Shown one piece after another: positions 51,001-55,711 of a stretch of DNA of 64,000 bases (positions are counted from its first letter, which is position 1; each line of letters begins with the position of its first letter). The DNA is from Ryuthela nishihirai (Eukaryota; Arthropoda; Arachnida; Araneae; Heptathelidae): NCBI GenBank assembly GCA_038380435.1, contig JAWZYU010000017.1, forward strand, positions 23,745,283-23,809,282, written 5' to 3'. The position numbers and the translations under genes are program-made. The notes beneath the pieces were generated by a model that saw only the letters and a list, made by a program, of their open reading frames with translations, had not been told where the DNA came from and did not search any database.

Positions 51001-52569
51001 TTTAATCATACAGCTTAATTCCAAACTTCCAAGGTTAACCAAATCAATATTGTTTTGAGCCCCAAAATATTAAGTTAATTTCAGCACATATAGAGTAACT
51101 TTTATATTATATAATATTTGTTATACTAAAAGCTTTATTAATATTTGCAGGATGAAAGTGGAAACAAAATTTGGATATGTCCAGCATGTACTAGACCTGA
51201 TGATGGTAGTCCCATGATAGGATGTGATGAATGCGATGATTGGTACCACTGGTAAGTTATATAGAACATATAATTTTATACCTATATAATGCAAGTTAAT
51301 AATTTCTCCTTGATAGTTTATATGTTTTTTTTTTTTGGAATATTCTTGAAGGGAATATTTTTTATTGCAGTAACTTTCTTGAATCATTAATGTACTTACA
51401 AGTAACTCCAAAAAAAGATTCTTACAGTTACAAATTTATTACTTCTGTAATCCAGATTTACAATATTTTTAGCACTGTACATCTAATTCATATTAATGTA
51501 TCAAAAAAGAGTTTAAATTTTGTGTCAGAATTCAGTTAAGATTATGAACTATAATCAAGCATATAAGAAAGAAAAAAAAAGAGAGATAATTATGAATAGA
51601 TCTTATTTATTACGAAACTTGCTCATTTACAGCTAAAAATTGAAGTATAGGAGTTGATCCTTCAATATTAGTTCCAAGTTCCAGTCACTATGATTCTTTC
51701 TCTAATATTAGTAACCTTGATTCTCATTCCATTTTGACTGTAGGGGATGTATGGATTGTCCTTGATCTTGGCCTATATGGGCCTACTTCTAGTCTTGGGT
51801 CACAGGTGACTACTGCATCTATCCTCCCCCTCCCCTCTCTTCCACCACTCTGTCACTGATACGTTCAACTAAATGGCAACAATTTTTTTAAAATCAAAGT
51901 TTCATTCTTGACATACCTTTTATAAAAGGTGTGATGTTGATTTGTTGTAGTAAATTGATGTTTTTGCATTGTTAAATGGAAACTATCCAAATTTTAAAGT
52001 TCATTAACCATTTCCAAAATTGACTGGCAAAAGGCGGGCCAACTGCAGTTCCATTCCTTGTTTTCATCACTGAATCCATTAGCAGCGAATTGCATTAGTG
52101 CAAACAGCAGTTGTTACCATTAGTGTTCAGATCTATGAAGCTAGTATTTATAATAGACACAAATGGCATACAAATGGCCCAGAACCTGCCAACTGCAGTA
52201 TTAACATGTTACCACCCTGCTACGAGACTCTTATTGAACTTAATTGATAGATTTGGTTACCTCACTGAATTCATACTGTATATTTTTAATGCAATATATT
52301 GTACCAGTTTTGGAGAGTAATCAAATTTTGCATTAAGCATTTTCTATAGTCTATATAAATTAACATATTTGTATTTTTATTGCTTTTAATTGATTTAAAG
52401 GATTATGCTAAAGATATAACTTATTTAATGTTTCCTCTTTTGCAGGGTTTGTGTTAATATTGTAGTTCCTCCAAAAGAAGAAGAAAGTTGGTTTTGTGCA
52501 AGATGCATATCCAAACGTCAAGGCACATCAGTAAAACGGAGAAGAAAGAAGCATAAAAAAGACAAATAA
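9884..52569 (+). CDS. TAF3: TAF3, TFIID subunit 3 (gene span, eight coding exons; 5' end missing)
   Basis: Spliced coding region of the TFIID subunit TAF3, a nuclear protein that pairs with TAF10 through a histone fold and anchors TFIID to H3K4me3 promoters through a C-terminal PHD finger (family knowledge). The eight exons have GT-AG borders and compatible phases and sum to 3,182 nt: two bases completing a split codon, then 1,060 codons including the stop. Order seen: end of the histone fold, acidic/Ser-Pro linker, a very long Lys/Ser/Pro-rich low-complexity region, a Lys/Glu block, a short conserved IPKITFKLGG segment, a proline-rich block, then the PHD finger and a basic tail. The layout matches animal TAF3. 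The first exon, with the start Met and first histone-fold helices, was not located. No frameshift or premature stop occurs in the exons, so the gene looks functional. Confidence 0.93.
10690..11795 (+). repeat. Unclassified long repeat, copy 1
   Basis: cttcctgtgtccagcctaaa, aactggtttgcatcca and ccaaattaatcagcatttaa reappear in order in a second copy at 35000-36340. Further down, catgactgattttcatgcca and cttctgtatccaag match there too. The two copies are about 1.1-1.3 kb and diverged, with no transposase, RT or terminal repeats that I can recognise. Part could be coding for an unknown ancient protein. Confidence 0.6.
11803..13075 (-). mobile_element. DD41D mariner-type element, one end lost
   Basis: The element carries a transposase on the minus strand. 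Its 3' end has the terminal repeat TACAGGGTGATTCAAAAC at 11803-11820, identical to the end of the copy at 28853. No matching inverted end is found beyond 13075, where the Penelope-like element begins; that insertion or a deletion probably removed the 5' end. Confidence 0.8.
12000..13060 (-). pseudogene. DD41D (rosa-like) mariner transposase, nearly intact
   Basis: A 314-codon open frame ends at 12000. It has a helix-turn-helix (about residues 35-70, TSTRAIAQQLGVSQPAVWRI) and a DDE domain with D116 (LFTDEASF), D206 (YQHDGAPAH) and D248 (SPMDFF). The last two are separated by 41 residues, which is the DD41D spacing of the rosa-type branch of Tc1/mariner (family knowledge). Upstream, the N-terminal domain of the family (DUF4817-like, ELADMHLAYGQ) is visible, but it is out of frame and interrupted by a TGA where CGA would give YEDRYPNRR. 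One shift and one stop therefore separate it from a full protein. It catalysed cut-and-paste transposition at TA sites when intact. Confidence 0.85.
14115..14874 (+). pseudogene. Penelope-type reverse transcriptase relic
   Basis: The first frame gives ADKTNQIVIIDKEEY, then after a frame change PQLFVTIKLHKKEKPFRP and SPTYNLERALFEFF. After another break come SLDVVSLYPNTP (motif A), QTKGVPMGSPLSGLMADVV (motif B) and YIQYINDILIF in place of the Y-x-DD box. These blocks in this order are the Penelope RT core: the R-P-I-x-S and SPTYNL signature and G-P-M-GSPLS. The catalytic YxDD has become YIND, and at least three shifts or stops occur, so it is inactive. Confidence 0.85.
14921..15786 (-). mobile_element. 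Inserted tail of another Penelope-type element, flanked by a 60-bp inverted repeat
   Basis: About 60 bases at 14921-14981 (tttaatcatgattaaagctg, ggtctttgagattcatcac) return as their reverse complement at 15726-15786. Between them is foreign sequence, with a minus-strand hairpin GCCAA...TTGGC followed by GAAACGC at 15611-15646. This resembles the tail of the host element (16741-16775) but belongs to a different family. An insertion that copied host sequence in inverted form at its edge fits the inverted pseudo-LTR habit of these elements. Confidence 0.65.
16293..16541 (+). pseudogene. GIY-YIG endonuclease of the Penelope-like element
   Basis: The 82-codon frame reads GVYEIDIPD, then NCYIGKTYRPFEQRMQEHH. 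GVYxI and YIGKT-x-R-x-xxR-x-xEH are the two GIY-YIG motifs, with the catalytic Arg and the surrounding His. It follows the RT at the distance expected for a Penelope-like protein C-terminus. The reading frame is not joined to the RT and no longer makes a full enzyme. Confidence 0.82.
17404..19538. other. TAF3 intron sequence around the Tc1 relic
   Basis: Apart from the Tc1 relic, this holds unassigned AT-rich DNA. At 17625 there is a short (ATC)n stretch. A small palindrome, tttcagaatgag/ctcattctgaaa, lies at 18278-18311. Confidence 0.5.
18220..18845 (-). pseudogene. Tc1-type transposase relic
   Basis: On the minus strand, in broken frames, are YRDKILDPM, AIGEDFLYIFD (D-N-A-R-P region decayed), RAKLVLEYLKEH, NLKCPP*TPDL and then HHLNKLQ. 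These follow the C-terminal half of Tc1-like transposases (Y-R-D-E-I-L, G-x-xF-x-x-HDNARPH-RA, SPDLNPIE). Stops and substitutions remove the catalytic Asp and Glu motifs. Confidence 0.6.
19539..19710 (+). CDS. TAF3: TAF3 coding exon: Ser/Pro-rich linker
   Basis: Acceptor tttatttag, donor GCAAG|gtatta. Entering with two bases, the exon reads EEENILSPNSVTEGSAKK, continues through a Ser/Thr/Gly/Pro stretch and ends with SLDWSTETPNLKKA. The closing basic LKKAR resembles the KRPR-type segment that follows the acidic linker in TAF3 and may act in nuclear import (inference). The exon joins the next one inside an Arg codon (AG|A). It has 172 nt and lies between introns of 9.4 and 6.2 kb. It is weakly conserved on its own and is assigned by phase, position and composition. 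Confidence 0.85.
20020..20850. repeat. Long fold-back repeat, about 400-bp arms
   Basis: The left arm holds gtggatcatttaatttgtgg (20058), ggtcacaagtaacaacaaaa (20197) and ggctgatctggaaactaagc (20296). The right arm returns each in reverse complement and in mirrored order: cttactttccagatcagcc (20577), tgttacttgtgacc (20659) and ccacaaattaaatgatccac (20790). Arms are diverged and the centre is near 20430. The outer ends (tagtccttgatataagg) resemble pogo-type ends. It lies in the intron between 19710 and 25944. Confidence 0.75.
20851..21694. other. Intron sequence between two palindromes
   Basis: AT-rich. One 92-codon open frame at 21081-21359 shows no recognisable domain and has the composition of intron DNA. 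Confidence 0.45.
21695..22320. repeat. Second long fold-back repeat, about 300-bp arms
   Basis: The left arm (cttgtatgcaaaag; gtccaatttaatgtcattta; gatgaacaaatttgataaca) is mirrored in reverse complement by the right arm (gtttgttcatcaagga; taaataacattaaattggac; ttgcatacaagaaaa). The centre is near 22055 at aaggttttcat/aaaccttctc. Divergence between arms is moderate. Same intron as the previous palindrome, different sequence. Confidence 0.8.
22405..22585 (+). repeat. SINE of the second tRNA-derived family
   Basis: gcatgcttggctactgatca then acctaggtttgaattctgg gives tRNA-like A and B box segments. The body shares gctgaggtcttgctttcttc, ctatagcgtataaactgat and actcctgtcagacatctagg with the copy at 54713-55010. 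Tail scraps with the same ending are at about 5238 and 37541. Confidence 0.65.
22586..24415. other. Intron sequence with small repeat scraps
   Basis: At 23010-23090 a tRNA-like minus-strand fragment (tcagtggattagtggtg, then gtacccagtttggtacccag) is probably a decayed SINE head. At 23981, caggtagtccttaatttatg resembles a pogo/Tigger terminal repeat without a recognisable partner. The rest is unassigned. Confidence 0.5.
24420..25200 (+). mobile_element. RTE-like LINE 3' fragment
   Basis: Matches in reverse the 3' half of the minus-strand LINE at 42657-46150: DEINSFIRAVETG, TFKNLWRVWRN, ILVMIV and the end ccatggctgc...cttgag with a (ATG)n tail near 25185. 5' truncated, with many stops. It lies in the intron before the largest TAF3 exon. 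Confidence 0.75.
25201..25943. other. End of intron before the large TAF3 exon
   Basis: AT-rich, with homopolymers (a G run near 25502-25515) and a T-rich stretch. No element is identified. It ends in the acceptor tttactatcag. Confidence 0.5.
25944..27738 (+). CDS. TAF3: TAF3 large coding exon: Lys/Ser/Pro-rich region
   Basis: Acceptor tttactatcag; donor GAGAAG|gtatgt. The open frame is 598 codons and begins HYTEEEGRPMREVTSVFMTP, a segment that recalls the start of the long low-complexity region of TAF3. Next come dense Lys/Ser blocks (about residues 180-370 of the assembled partial protein), a run of KSPK/KTLKSPK repeats, then a short ordered-looking stretch with two helix-like motifs, CIDAVIQKA and TIDEVVRSS, which also occur in vertebrate TAF3. 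After these are Ser-Pro motifs, a Pro/His-rich stretch with LPPPP, and a C-terminal acidic tail. Several Psi-K-x-E motifs are present: VKEE, IKSE, IKEE and VKTE. Most of it is probably disordered. Six short antisense and other-frame open frames over it are shadows. Confidence 0.94.
28024..28075 (-). mobile_element. LINE 3'-end scrap
   Basis: catcatcatcatcctcaagc then agccatgggctatggagg repeats the 3' terminus of the LINE at 42657 in the same orientation. It is severely 5' truncated. Confidence 0.65.
28076..28850. other. TAF3 intron, no recognisable feature
   Basis: AT-rich intron DNA between a LINE scrap and the DD41D copy. Nothing is assigned. Confidence 0.5.
28853..30160 (-). mobile_element. 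DD41D mariner-type element, second copy
   Basis: The same terminal sequence as the copy at 11803, TACAGGGTGATTCAAAAC, starts at 28853. The transposase lies on the minus strand. The other end is not recognisable beyond 30160. It shares family and orientation with the first copy but is clearly more diverged, so the two are separate insertions. Confidence 0.78.
29074..30143 (-). pseudogene. DD41D mariner transposase, frameshifted
   Basis: C-terminal frame 29074-29778: LFTDKCIL (first Asp), FQHDGVPPH (second Asp) and LSCLDFFLWG (third Asp, 41 residues on). N-terminal frame 29812-30143 in another register: KADMHFTFG and LYQECFPIRRVP (DUF4817-like) and a helix-turn-helix ending SMVWRVL. At least two frameshifts separate these, and SPDLSP has become PNLSC. 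The three catalytic Asp residues themselves remain. Confidence 0.8.
30161..31096. other. TAF3 intron, no recognisable feature
   Basis: AT-rich intron DNA up to the acceptor of the charged-block exon. Nothing is assigned. Confidence 0.5.
31097..31360 (+). CDS. TAF3: TAF3 coding exon: Lys/Glu-rich charged block
   Basis: Acceptor attttatag, donor GAAAAG|gtaaat; 264 nt, entering and leaving in phase 0. The 88 codons start PKARDHRKEKKEKEK and are almost entirely Lys, Glu and Asp with few Val, Thr and Arg. Vertebrate TAF3 has a similar long K/E block before its PHD finger (family knowledge). The regular alternation of K and E suggests a single charged helix or a nucleic-acid or histone-binding tail (inference). 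The opposite strand reads as a hydrophobic frame, which is a composition artefact. Confidence 0.9.
31431..31540. mobile_element. piggyBac-type MITE with TTAA target duplication
   Basis: TTAA at 31427-31430 and 31541-31544 flanks ends CCCTTTCTCTACCATACC and, reversed, CCCTTTCACTACCATACT. A TTAA target and a CCC start are characteristic of piggyBac elements. It is 110 bp and non-coding. A second copy lies inside the SINE at 54713. Confidence 0.75.
31678..32024. repeat. Palindrome of two head-to-head tRNA-like SINE copies
   Basis: The arm at 31678-31825 is mirrored by 31884-32024. Each contains a tRNA-like head (+ strand: cctcagtggtctagaggtta, agatgcccggcatgcttctg, acctgggtttgaatcccag). The intervening 58 bp is mixed. 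The tail attttgattcaccagtgg is mirrored too. This is a different tRNA family from the 8331 palindrome. It is not a tRNA gene: the acceptor stem is missing and there are substitutions. Confidence 0.8.
32200..32765 (+). mobile_element. RTE-like LINE fragment
   Basis: ccttttaagaatatatgg-type text and AGTFKNIWKLWKNRHIHLKT, then CRETLHWFVHVACM, match the LINE copies at 24420, 42657 and 53335 near their 3' ends. A further piece, tcatgactgcttgaggat, at about 33465-33483 may be its 3' tail, separated by inserted DNA. Frames are broken. Confidence 0.7.
32820..33130. repeat. Two diverged copies of an about 130-bp unit
   Basis: gtcctggattgatcagtatg with gtgccatggaaggttgcagc, and gtcccaactgattgataatg with gtgccatgggtaaacgcagc, are repeated in the same order about 130 bp apart. 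The 143-codon frame over it is not related to a protein I recognise. Probably part of an unidentified repeat inserted in a LINE fragment. Confidence 0.5.
33131..33619. other. Intron sequence before the 77-nt TAF3 exon
   Basis: Unassigned, apart from the LINE-tail scrap near 33465. It ends in a (TA)n stretch and acceptor tctttgtag. Confidence 0.5.
33620..33696 (+). CDS. TAF3: TAF3 coding exon: short conserved IPKITFKLGG segment
   Basis: This 77-nt exon is too short to stand out alone. Acceptor tctttgtag, donor AAGAT|gtaagt. It reads VKEDSAIPKITFKLGG and then a Ser/Thr/Gly stretch ending at Lys. The IPKITFKLGG motif corresponds to the short I-P-x-L-T-L-R motif found between the charged block and the proline-rich part of vertebrate TAF3. 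The phase fits both neighbours: it enters at phase 0 and ends two bases into an Ile codon finished by the next exon. Confidence 0.88.
33697..34639. other. TAF3 intron, no recognisable feature
   Basis: Nothing identified apart from a short (GT)n stretch near 34530. Confidence 0.5.
34640..34998 (+). repeat. tRNA-derived SINE, same family as 5400
   Basis: The head tgaatcagtagcagg and B-box ccaggtttgactcccc are weaker than in the 5400 copy. The body motifs gaaaagaggatactg, gggatattaagc, tgcagtagagcc and tttagcccattgtgtgtac occur in the same order. It runs directly into the unclassified repeat at 35000. Confidence 0.65.
35000..36340 (+). repeat. Unclassified long repeat, copy 2
   Basis: Diverged copy of the unit at 10690: cttccagtgtccagcctga, aactggtttccatcg, ccaaattaatcagcatttaa, catgacagctgattttcg, ttctgtatccaag. 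A GT/G microsatellite is inserted near 36013-36060. No coding signal is recognised. Confidence 0.6.
36013..36060. repeat. (GT)n followed by a G run
   Basis: A tgtgtg stretch of about 26 bases is followed by about 20 consecutive G. Another G-rich stretch is at 36122-36140. Confidence 0.95.
36341..38300. other. TAF3 intron with a SINE-tail scrap
   Basis: At 37541-37600, actgacaggctcctgtcaga and agctgcttgagggggt match the second SINE family's tail. The rest is unassigned; the 159-codon minus frame at 36552 looks like intron sequence. Confidence 0.5.
39038..39429. mobile_element. hAT-type MITE nested in the DD36E element
   Basis: An extra 392 bp breaks the DD36E copy. The ends AGGGCCGGAA and, reversed, AGAGCCAGCA are similar, with further shared tttgtggggcc-type sequence inside. 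The flanks are tgctttgg and ggctttgg, an imperfect 8-bp target duplication as expected for hAT. Its inner part has several small palindromes (tcacaaaat, tgtgatga). Confidence 0.75.
39500..39730 (+). pseudogene. DD36E transposase C-terminal relic
   Basis: FQQDNALFYTAQIVQ holds the second catalytic Asp, and SSDINPIEHLW holds the Glu, with 36 residues between them. This is the spacing of the DD36E group (often called Incomer), close to Tc1. Upstream parts are in broken frames at about 38461-39030 (start WKGIELN-like, then DEISFPVAPWE-like in the decayed first catalytic region). Many changes make it inactive. Confidence 0.75.
40062..40820 (+). mobile_element. Deleted pogo/Tigger-type element
   Basis: Terminal repeats CAGTCGAACTTGGTTGTAA and, reversed, CAGTATAACTTGGTTATAA flank a 759-bp element with TA at each side. 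It keeps only the C-terminal end of a transposase. Confidence 0.75.
40272..40499 (+). pseudogene. Tigger-type transposase C-terminus
   Basis: The frame of 75 codons ends with LLSVLRENLRNIKAKSLKQK, then SILRFINKK and a stop. This resembles the end of Tigger/pogo transposases: an acidic stretch, then a helix with KQ-x-x-I-x-x-FF. The catalytic domain is missing, so this is a deletion derivative. The ATG at 40272 is probably not original. Confidence 0.6.
40821..41958. other. TAF3 intron with a tRNA-like scrap
   Basis: At about 41150-41225 (+), ggcattagtttaatggtctt and gtagttcaaatcctgc look like A and B boxes of a decayed SINE head. The rest is AT-rich and unassigned. It ends in a T-rich tract and acceptor ccttttag. 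Confidence 0.5.
41959..42364 (+). CDS. TAF3: TAF3 coding exon: proline-rich region with AT-hook-like motif
   Basis: Acceptor ccttttag, donor ATTGTG|gtttgt; 406 nt. The first base finishes the split Ile codon. After VIKSMSKSGISPSSSPSHLS comes a block of roughly 75 residues, mainly Pro with Ala, Ser, Thr and Val. Then KSGRGRGKRG, an AT-hook-like basic motif, and ARTVITETLGTIV, which matches the V-x-E-T segment just before the PHD finger in TAF3. An overlapping frame rich in His and Leu is a shadow of the CCA-rich DNA. Proline-rich tracts like this may bind SH3, WW or profilin-type partners (inference). Confidence 0.92.
42657..46150 (-). mobile_element. RTE-like non-LTR retrotransposon, near full length
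   Basis: The minus strand carries, in order, an apurinic-type endonuclease (to about 44750), a linker and a reverse transcriptase (44185-43270). Next come a basic C-terminal segment (42935-42690) and a 3' end of the form agccatggctgcttgaggat with an (ATG)n tail at 42657. The 5' limit near 46150 is approximate; the portion 45480-46150 carries no clear domain. Short 3' tails with simple repeats and 5' truncation of other copies fit the RTE/BovB branch. It lies in the intron between the proline-rich exon and the PHD exons. Confidence 0.8.
42690..45480 (-). pseudogene. LINE endonuclease-reverse transcriptase polyprotein, decayed
   Basis: Endonuclease motifs: LQETRWTDKGQ near 45415, and IRNTRSYRGAEIGSDHN near 44840, the latter containing the conserved SDH. 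RT motifs: KSHGIDEITSEMLRAG, VPKDFSSAIIIPIFKKGD, and LDYADDLTLLTNDADE (YADD box, about 43440). The C-terminus contains RRERLRWFGHVARMD, KRGRPRMQWADNVK and AQDRLAWRSKLHN. The protein would be about 900 residues but is cut by several frameshifts and stops. The YADD and SDH residues remain. Confidence 0.82.
46151..47368. other. TAF3 intron, no recognisable feature
   Basis: AT-rich intron DNA. Open frames of about 65-102 codons have no domain signal. Confidence 0.5.
47369..48573. mobile_element. Possible pogo-type non-autonomous element holding a palindromic MITE
   Basis: The left end caggcatccctcgatttac and, reversed, the right end with accctttctcaatttacgaa are similar over about 25 bp. The interval includes the complete MITE at 47933-48151. 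The similarity is imperfect, so the boundaries are uncertain. Confidence 0.45.
47933..48151. mobile_element. Palindromic MITE, 219 bp
   Basis: TACAGTCGCTCAAAAAAGTA at the left end recurs reversed at the right, and the arms remain complementary for about 100 bp to the centre (ttcgtgtacgtacacgaa). TA flanks suit a Tc1/mariner target. A second, partly deleted copy is at 59688. Confidence 0.88.
48574..49277. other. TAF3 intron; possible alternative exon at 49056-49244
   Basis: Acceptor-like gaattttag at 49055 is followed by a frame open in phase 0 for 63 codons: TAETTVGDENENKEIPSYTV onward, ending in TAA at 49245. It could follow the proline-rich exon in phase. However, the proline-rich exon already joins the PHD exon with the family's spacing, and no clear donor or poly(A) signal follows. 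Left as unproven. Confidence 0.3.
49278..49611. mobile_element. pogo/Tigger-type MITE, GC-rich
   Basis: Ends CAGTGGACCCCCGATATAAC and, reversed, CAGTGGACCTTCATTATAGC, between TA dinucleotides; 334 bp. Inside are GC-rich inverted blocks (cgcgttatac, gcgcggta) unlike the surrounding AT-rich DNA. No coding capacity. Confidence 0.78.
49612..51150. other. TAF3 intron, no recognisable feature
   Basis: AT-rich, nothing assigned up to the acceptor of the PHD exon. Confidence 0.5.
51151..51251 (+). CDS. TAF3: TAF3 coding exon: first half of the PHD finger
   Basis: Acceptor atatttgcag, donor CACTG|gtaagt. It reads DESGNKIWICPACTRPDD and then GSPMIGCDECDDWYH, ending inside the codon of the following Trp. 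Visible are the Cys pairs C-P-A-C and C-D-E-C, the His ligand, the Trp of IWIC and the Met of SPMIG. These last two belong to the aromatic/Met cage that reads H3K4me3 in TAF3 (family knowledge). The preceding exon ends in phase 0, so the join is GTIV-DESGN, matching the spacing in other animals. Confidence 0.95.
51252..52445. other. TAF3 intron inside the PHD finger
   Basis: A 1.2-kb intron splitting the codon of the PHD-finger Trp. Contains a CT-rich stretch at 51825-51850; otherwise unassigned. Confidence 0.55.
52446..52569 (+). CDS. TAF3: TAF3 last coding exon: end of the PHD finger and basic tail
   Basis: Acceptor cctcttttgcag. The first base completes Trp, then VCVNIVVPPKEEESWFCARC gives the remaining zinc ligands: a single Cys after the W and the final C-x-x-C. 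The tail ISKRQGTSVKRRRKKHKKDK is strongly basic and ends in TAA at 52567-52569. With the previous exon the finger is a complete C4-H-C3 PHD domain. A basic KKHKK-type tail after the PHD is also typical of TAF3. The 3' untranslated region runs to the poly(A) signal near 52794. Confidence 0.95.
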
Positions 52570-52820
52570 TATTGAGGTTGTGTGAATTCGGCACAGTCTC
52601 CAAGTAATCCAGTGCACAATCATGAATGGATTAATTAAAAATGGCCTGTACTTCATAAACTGACCGATGTATGTATCAGGTTTTAATGACAGCTGTTTAA
52701 CAGAAATTTATGAATTTCACCTTCTTGCTGTGGTTGCTTCTGTAAACATTTTACATGTATATGTACTGTAAGTTAATGTTGTATTAATTTAAGAATAAAG
52801 TTTATTATGGTTTACAAAGA
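52570..52820 (+). terminator. TAF3: TAF3 3' untranslated region and poly(A) signal
   Basis: After the TAA there is about 220 nt of non-coding sequence with a canonical AATAAA at 52794-52799. T-rich and TG-rich sequence follows, fitting a cleavage and downstream element. No second gene is seen immediately after. Confidence 0.75.
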
Positions 52821-53334
52821 AATTCAAGTATATCAAAAATTTTATTTGCATGTGTATGTGCACTCACATTCTATAGGCATTTTGTATTCTCAAATTTTTA
52901 AAAATATATTGAAACACATTTGATGTGCGAAAAAGAAAAACTACTGCTCATAACCTTCAGATAATGTTACATGCCCAAGTTGGTAAAACTTCTGTTTTAT
53001 ACTCTACATAAGAAAAGGTTTCCTTTGTGTACCTTATGGTTCACTCTTACAAGAAAGAGTGTTTATGACCCCCTTCTTTTGTTGACTATGATCGATAAAT
53101 ATTGGTAAGCTTCCTATTTTGATAAATATAGGGTTCCTCATATCAAAGATTAAGCTGAAAAACTGTTCAGTTGTTAAGAGCATCTGATATGTAACTAGAA
53201 AGTTCAGATTTAGGTCCTGTTTGTACTCTATATATTTTTCTACCTTTGTAAAAACGTTTCTACCACTGGAAAGGTTTTTTGCCATGATGGCTCATGAGCT
53301 TCTAAACAGGTGGGTCTAGTATATATAAATATAG
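52821..53334. other. Intergenic, no recognisable feature
   Basis: Sequence just downstream of the TAF3 poly(A) signal; nothing assigned. Confidence 0.5.
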
Positions 53335-54210
53335 GGAAAGGAACTATGCAGGAGTGGTGATGCTATTACTGCAGGGAAAGATTTTGGGTCTAAATGGTCT
53401 AGAGATCTGAAAATTTCTGATTTAGATTATGCTAATGATTTGGCCCTTTTTGCAAATGATTGTTGATGAGATGAACTCTTTCATTCGAGCTGTTGATGAG
53501 ACTAGTAGTAGAGTAGGTTTGGTTATAAACAGAGAGAAAACTAAAGTGATGAAACTTGGTCAGGCAGGTTGTGGTTCAGTTAATCTGAATGATTGAGCAA
53601 GTGTCTTAGTTTCCCTATCTTGGGAGCTATGTAACAGATACAGGATGTGATAAAAAGAAATTTGAATAAACAGAAGAAGAATTGGGATTGCTGTTGACAC
53701 TTTTAAGAATCTACGGAGAATGTGGAAATATAGGCATATAACCTAAAGACTAAAATTTGGCTGTGTAATAGTTCATTCTTCCTGGAGTTAATTATGATAT
53801 TGAAACTTGGACCCTTTATAAAAAGGATAACAAGAAACTTGATGACTTTGATACTAGGCTTACCCAGTATTTTGGGCATTAGGTGGTTTAACTTTGCAAG
53901 TAATGATGAAATTAAGTAAAAGTGTCGGCAACCTCCTTTTAGCAGCATATTGTGCAGAGACTCCGTTAATTCTGCCATGTTGCCTTTATGCATAACTATA
54001 GGGTTATGAACAGTGCGGCTAAAGGCCTCAGAAATAGGGGAAGATCTAGGATTCTTTGGAGAGACAATGCAAAACAGGAACGTGTTAGCATAGCCACTGT
54101 AGATTTTTGGTCTACAATTGCAAGATGTAGCTCAGGAGAGAGGTGTTTGGAGAACTAAATTTCCATAATTTGGTAGGACCTCCGTAGACCATGGCTGCTT
54201 GAGGGTGATG
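53335..54210 (+). mobile_element. RTE-like LINE 3' fragment
   Basis: Begins near ggtctaaatggtctagag and includes the YADD region (decayed to DYANDL), then the same C-terminal blocks and the end ccatggctgcttgagggtga as the LINE at 42657. 5' truncated, stops throughout. Confidence 0.78.
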
Positions 54211-54712
54211 TTAGGTTAGATGGATGCTGTATTTAGGGGTTCCTACTACTAAATATGATTACTATGTATGAAATTATTGAAAACGTTTGACTACTGAATT
54301 ACAAAAGGAAAGTATCAACAAAAGGGAAGAAAATTCTTCAAATTGAAGTAACAGGTAAAACTGAAATCGAGGAACGTTGCTAATTCGCATTTGCAACCGA
54401 AAGGCTTAGCATTAACTGGTATTTCAAACCTTCAGGAGAAAGAAAATGTTGTAAAAATGATGAAAGTATAAAGAACCTACTTTAAAATATGAATCCAATA
54501 GAGGAAAAGTAGTTACATTATTTCTTATTAGTCTATATGACGTTCATATGAAGAAATAAAACCATTTCCATAAAATATTTCGGCTACATTAATAAAAAGT
54601 AATTTTTATTTTTGTAGTTTTTTTTAATGAAATCATCCACAAGTGCAAGTAAGTTATGTGTAATTTTCTGCTGTTTTATGATGGCAATGTATTTGTGATT
54701 AAATTTTCGGAT
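54211..54712. other. Intergenic, no recognisable feature
   Basis: AT-rich DNA between a LINE piece and a SINE. Confidence 0.5.
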
Positions 54713-55010
54713 TCTCGGTGGTAGAGTGATTCGCTCAGCAACTAATCAAAGACAGTTTCAACTCCGGGTAAAGCGTGGATGTTTGTGTTATCTTTCTGCT
54801 GAGGTCTCGTTCTTCCTCGCGGATTTCTATGGTGTGCCTTTCTCTACCATACCGTCCAAAACGGCCCATAGTGCAGGTGTTGATTAGACGAATCCATTTA
54901 AAATCTCGGCAGTTTTTGGGCCGGTATGGTACTGAATGCGTTAAACTGGCAGGCTCCTGTCAGCCTTCTGTGGTAAGTAGCTGCTTGAGGGAATATTTAT
55001 TAATTTATTT
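54713..55010 (+). repeat. tRNA-derived SINE interrupted by a piggyBac-type MITE
   Basis: The head cggtggtagagtgattcgct and B-box-like gtttcaactccgggtaaagc are followed by a body shared with 22405-22585 (gctgaggtctcgttcttcct, ggcaggctcctgtcag, agctgcttgaggg). The body is interrupted between ctatggtg and ttaaactgg by about 106 bp (54835-54940) with the ends of the MITE at 31431: cctttctctaccatacc and, reversed, cgcattcagtaccatacc. TTAA remains on the right side only. Confidence 0.75.
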
Positions 55011-55067
55011 CTATAAAATATTTTGAATTATAATTGTCATTTGGAATTGAATATTGTGTCATACAGA

Positions 55068-55135
55068 GCACACAATGTCTCTCAGATGGTCATCTGCAAG
55101 CTATGGTGACAATATCAGGAATCCGAATATCAGTT
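55068..55135 (+). mobile_element. Small fragment of the Tc1 element at 55712
   Basis: tctcagatggtcatctgcaa and tatggtgacaatatcaggaa repeat 56073-56120 nearly exactly. Confidence 0.7.
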
Positions 55136-55711
55136 AAATACACATTTAGAAATGTATATTCTGTCAATTTTCTGGAAATTTGGTTTTCAGTTTCTTTCTA
55201 GTCTTTAATTTTATTCAAATTTGAATGTTTAATTTTAATCACTTTCATGAGAATGAGTTATATAACATTTCTCAGGTATATAACCATGCGAGAGTTTTGA
55301 AGCAAAATTTGTGACCAGTTGTACGTTACGTTACGAGCAAATGTTGCATACCCGTGGATATGATTGATCATTTCACCTAGAAGTATACACAAGATGATAC
55401 AAATATTTATATAAGGAAACACAGAGCTGTAAAAGGCAAATATTATAAGCCATATCTTTTATCAAAATGTTTCCTTGTATAAAAAGTAATAGTAATAAAA
55501 AATTATAAATTCTCTAAGTAATAATTAAGAACAGCAATTACCCAAAACTGTTGTGTAGAAAATACGCAATGTTTATAACACAGTTTAAATTAGTATATTT
55601 CTTGAGTGATTTGATGTGTTCAGGGATTGTCTCATTCCGCATTTTAGTACCAGCATAACCTACTCTGCTTTTGACTAACAGATTTTGATATACAAAAGTA
55701 GCCCTAATTTA
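55136..55711. other. Intergenic, no recognisable feature
   Basis: Nothing assigned. Confidence 0.5.
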
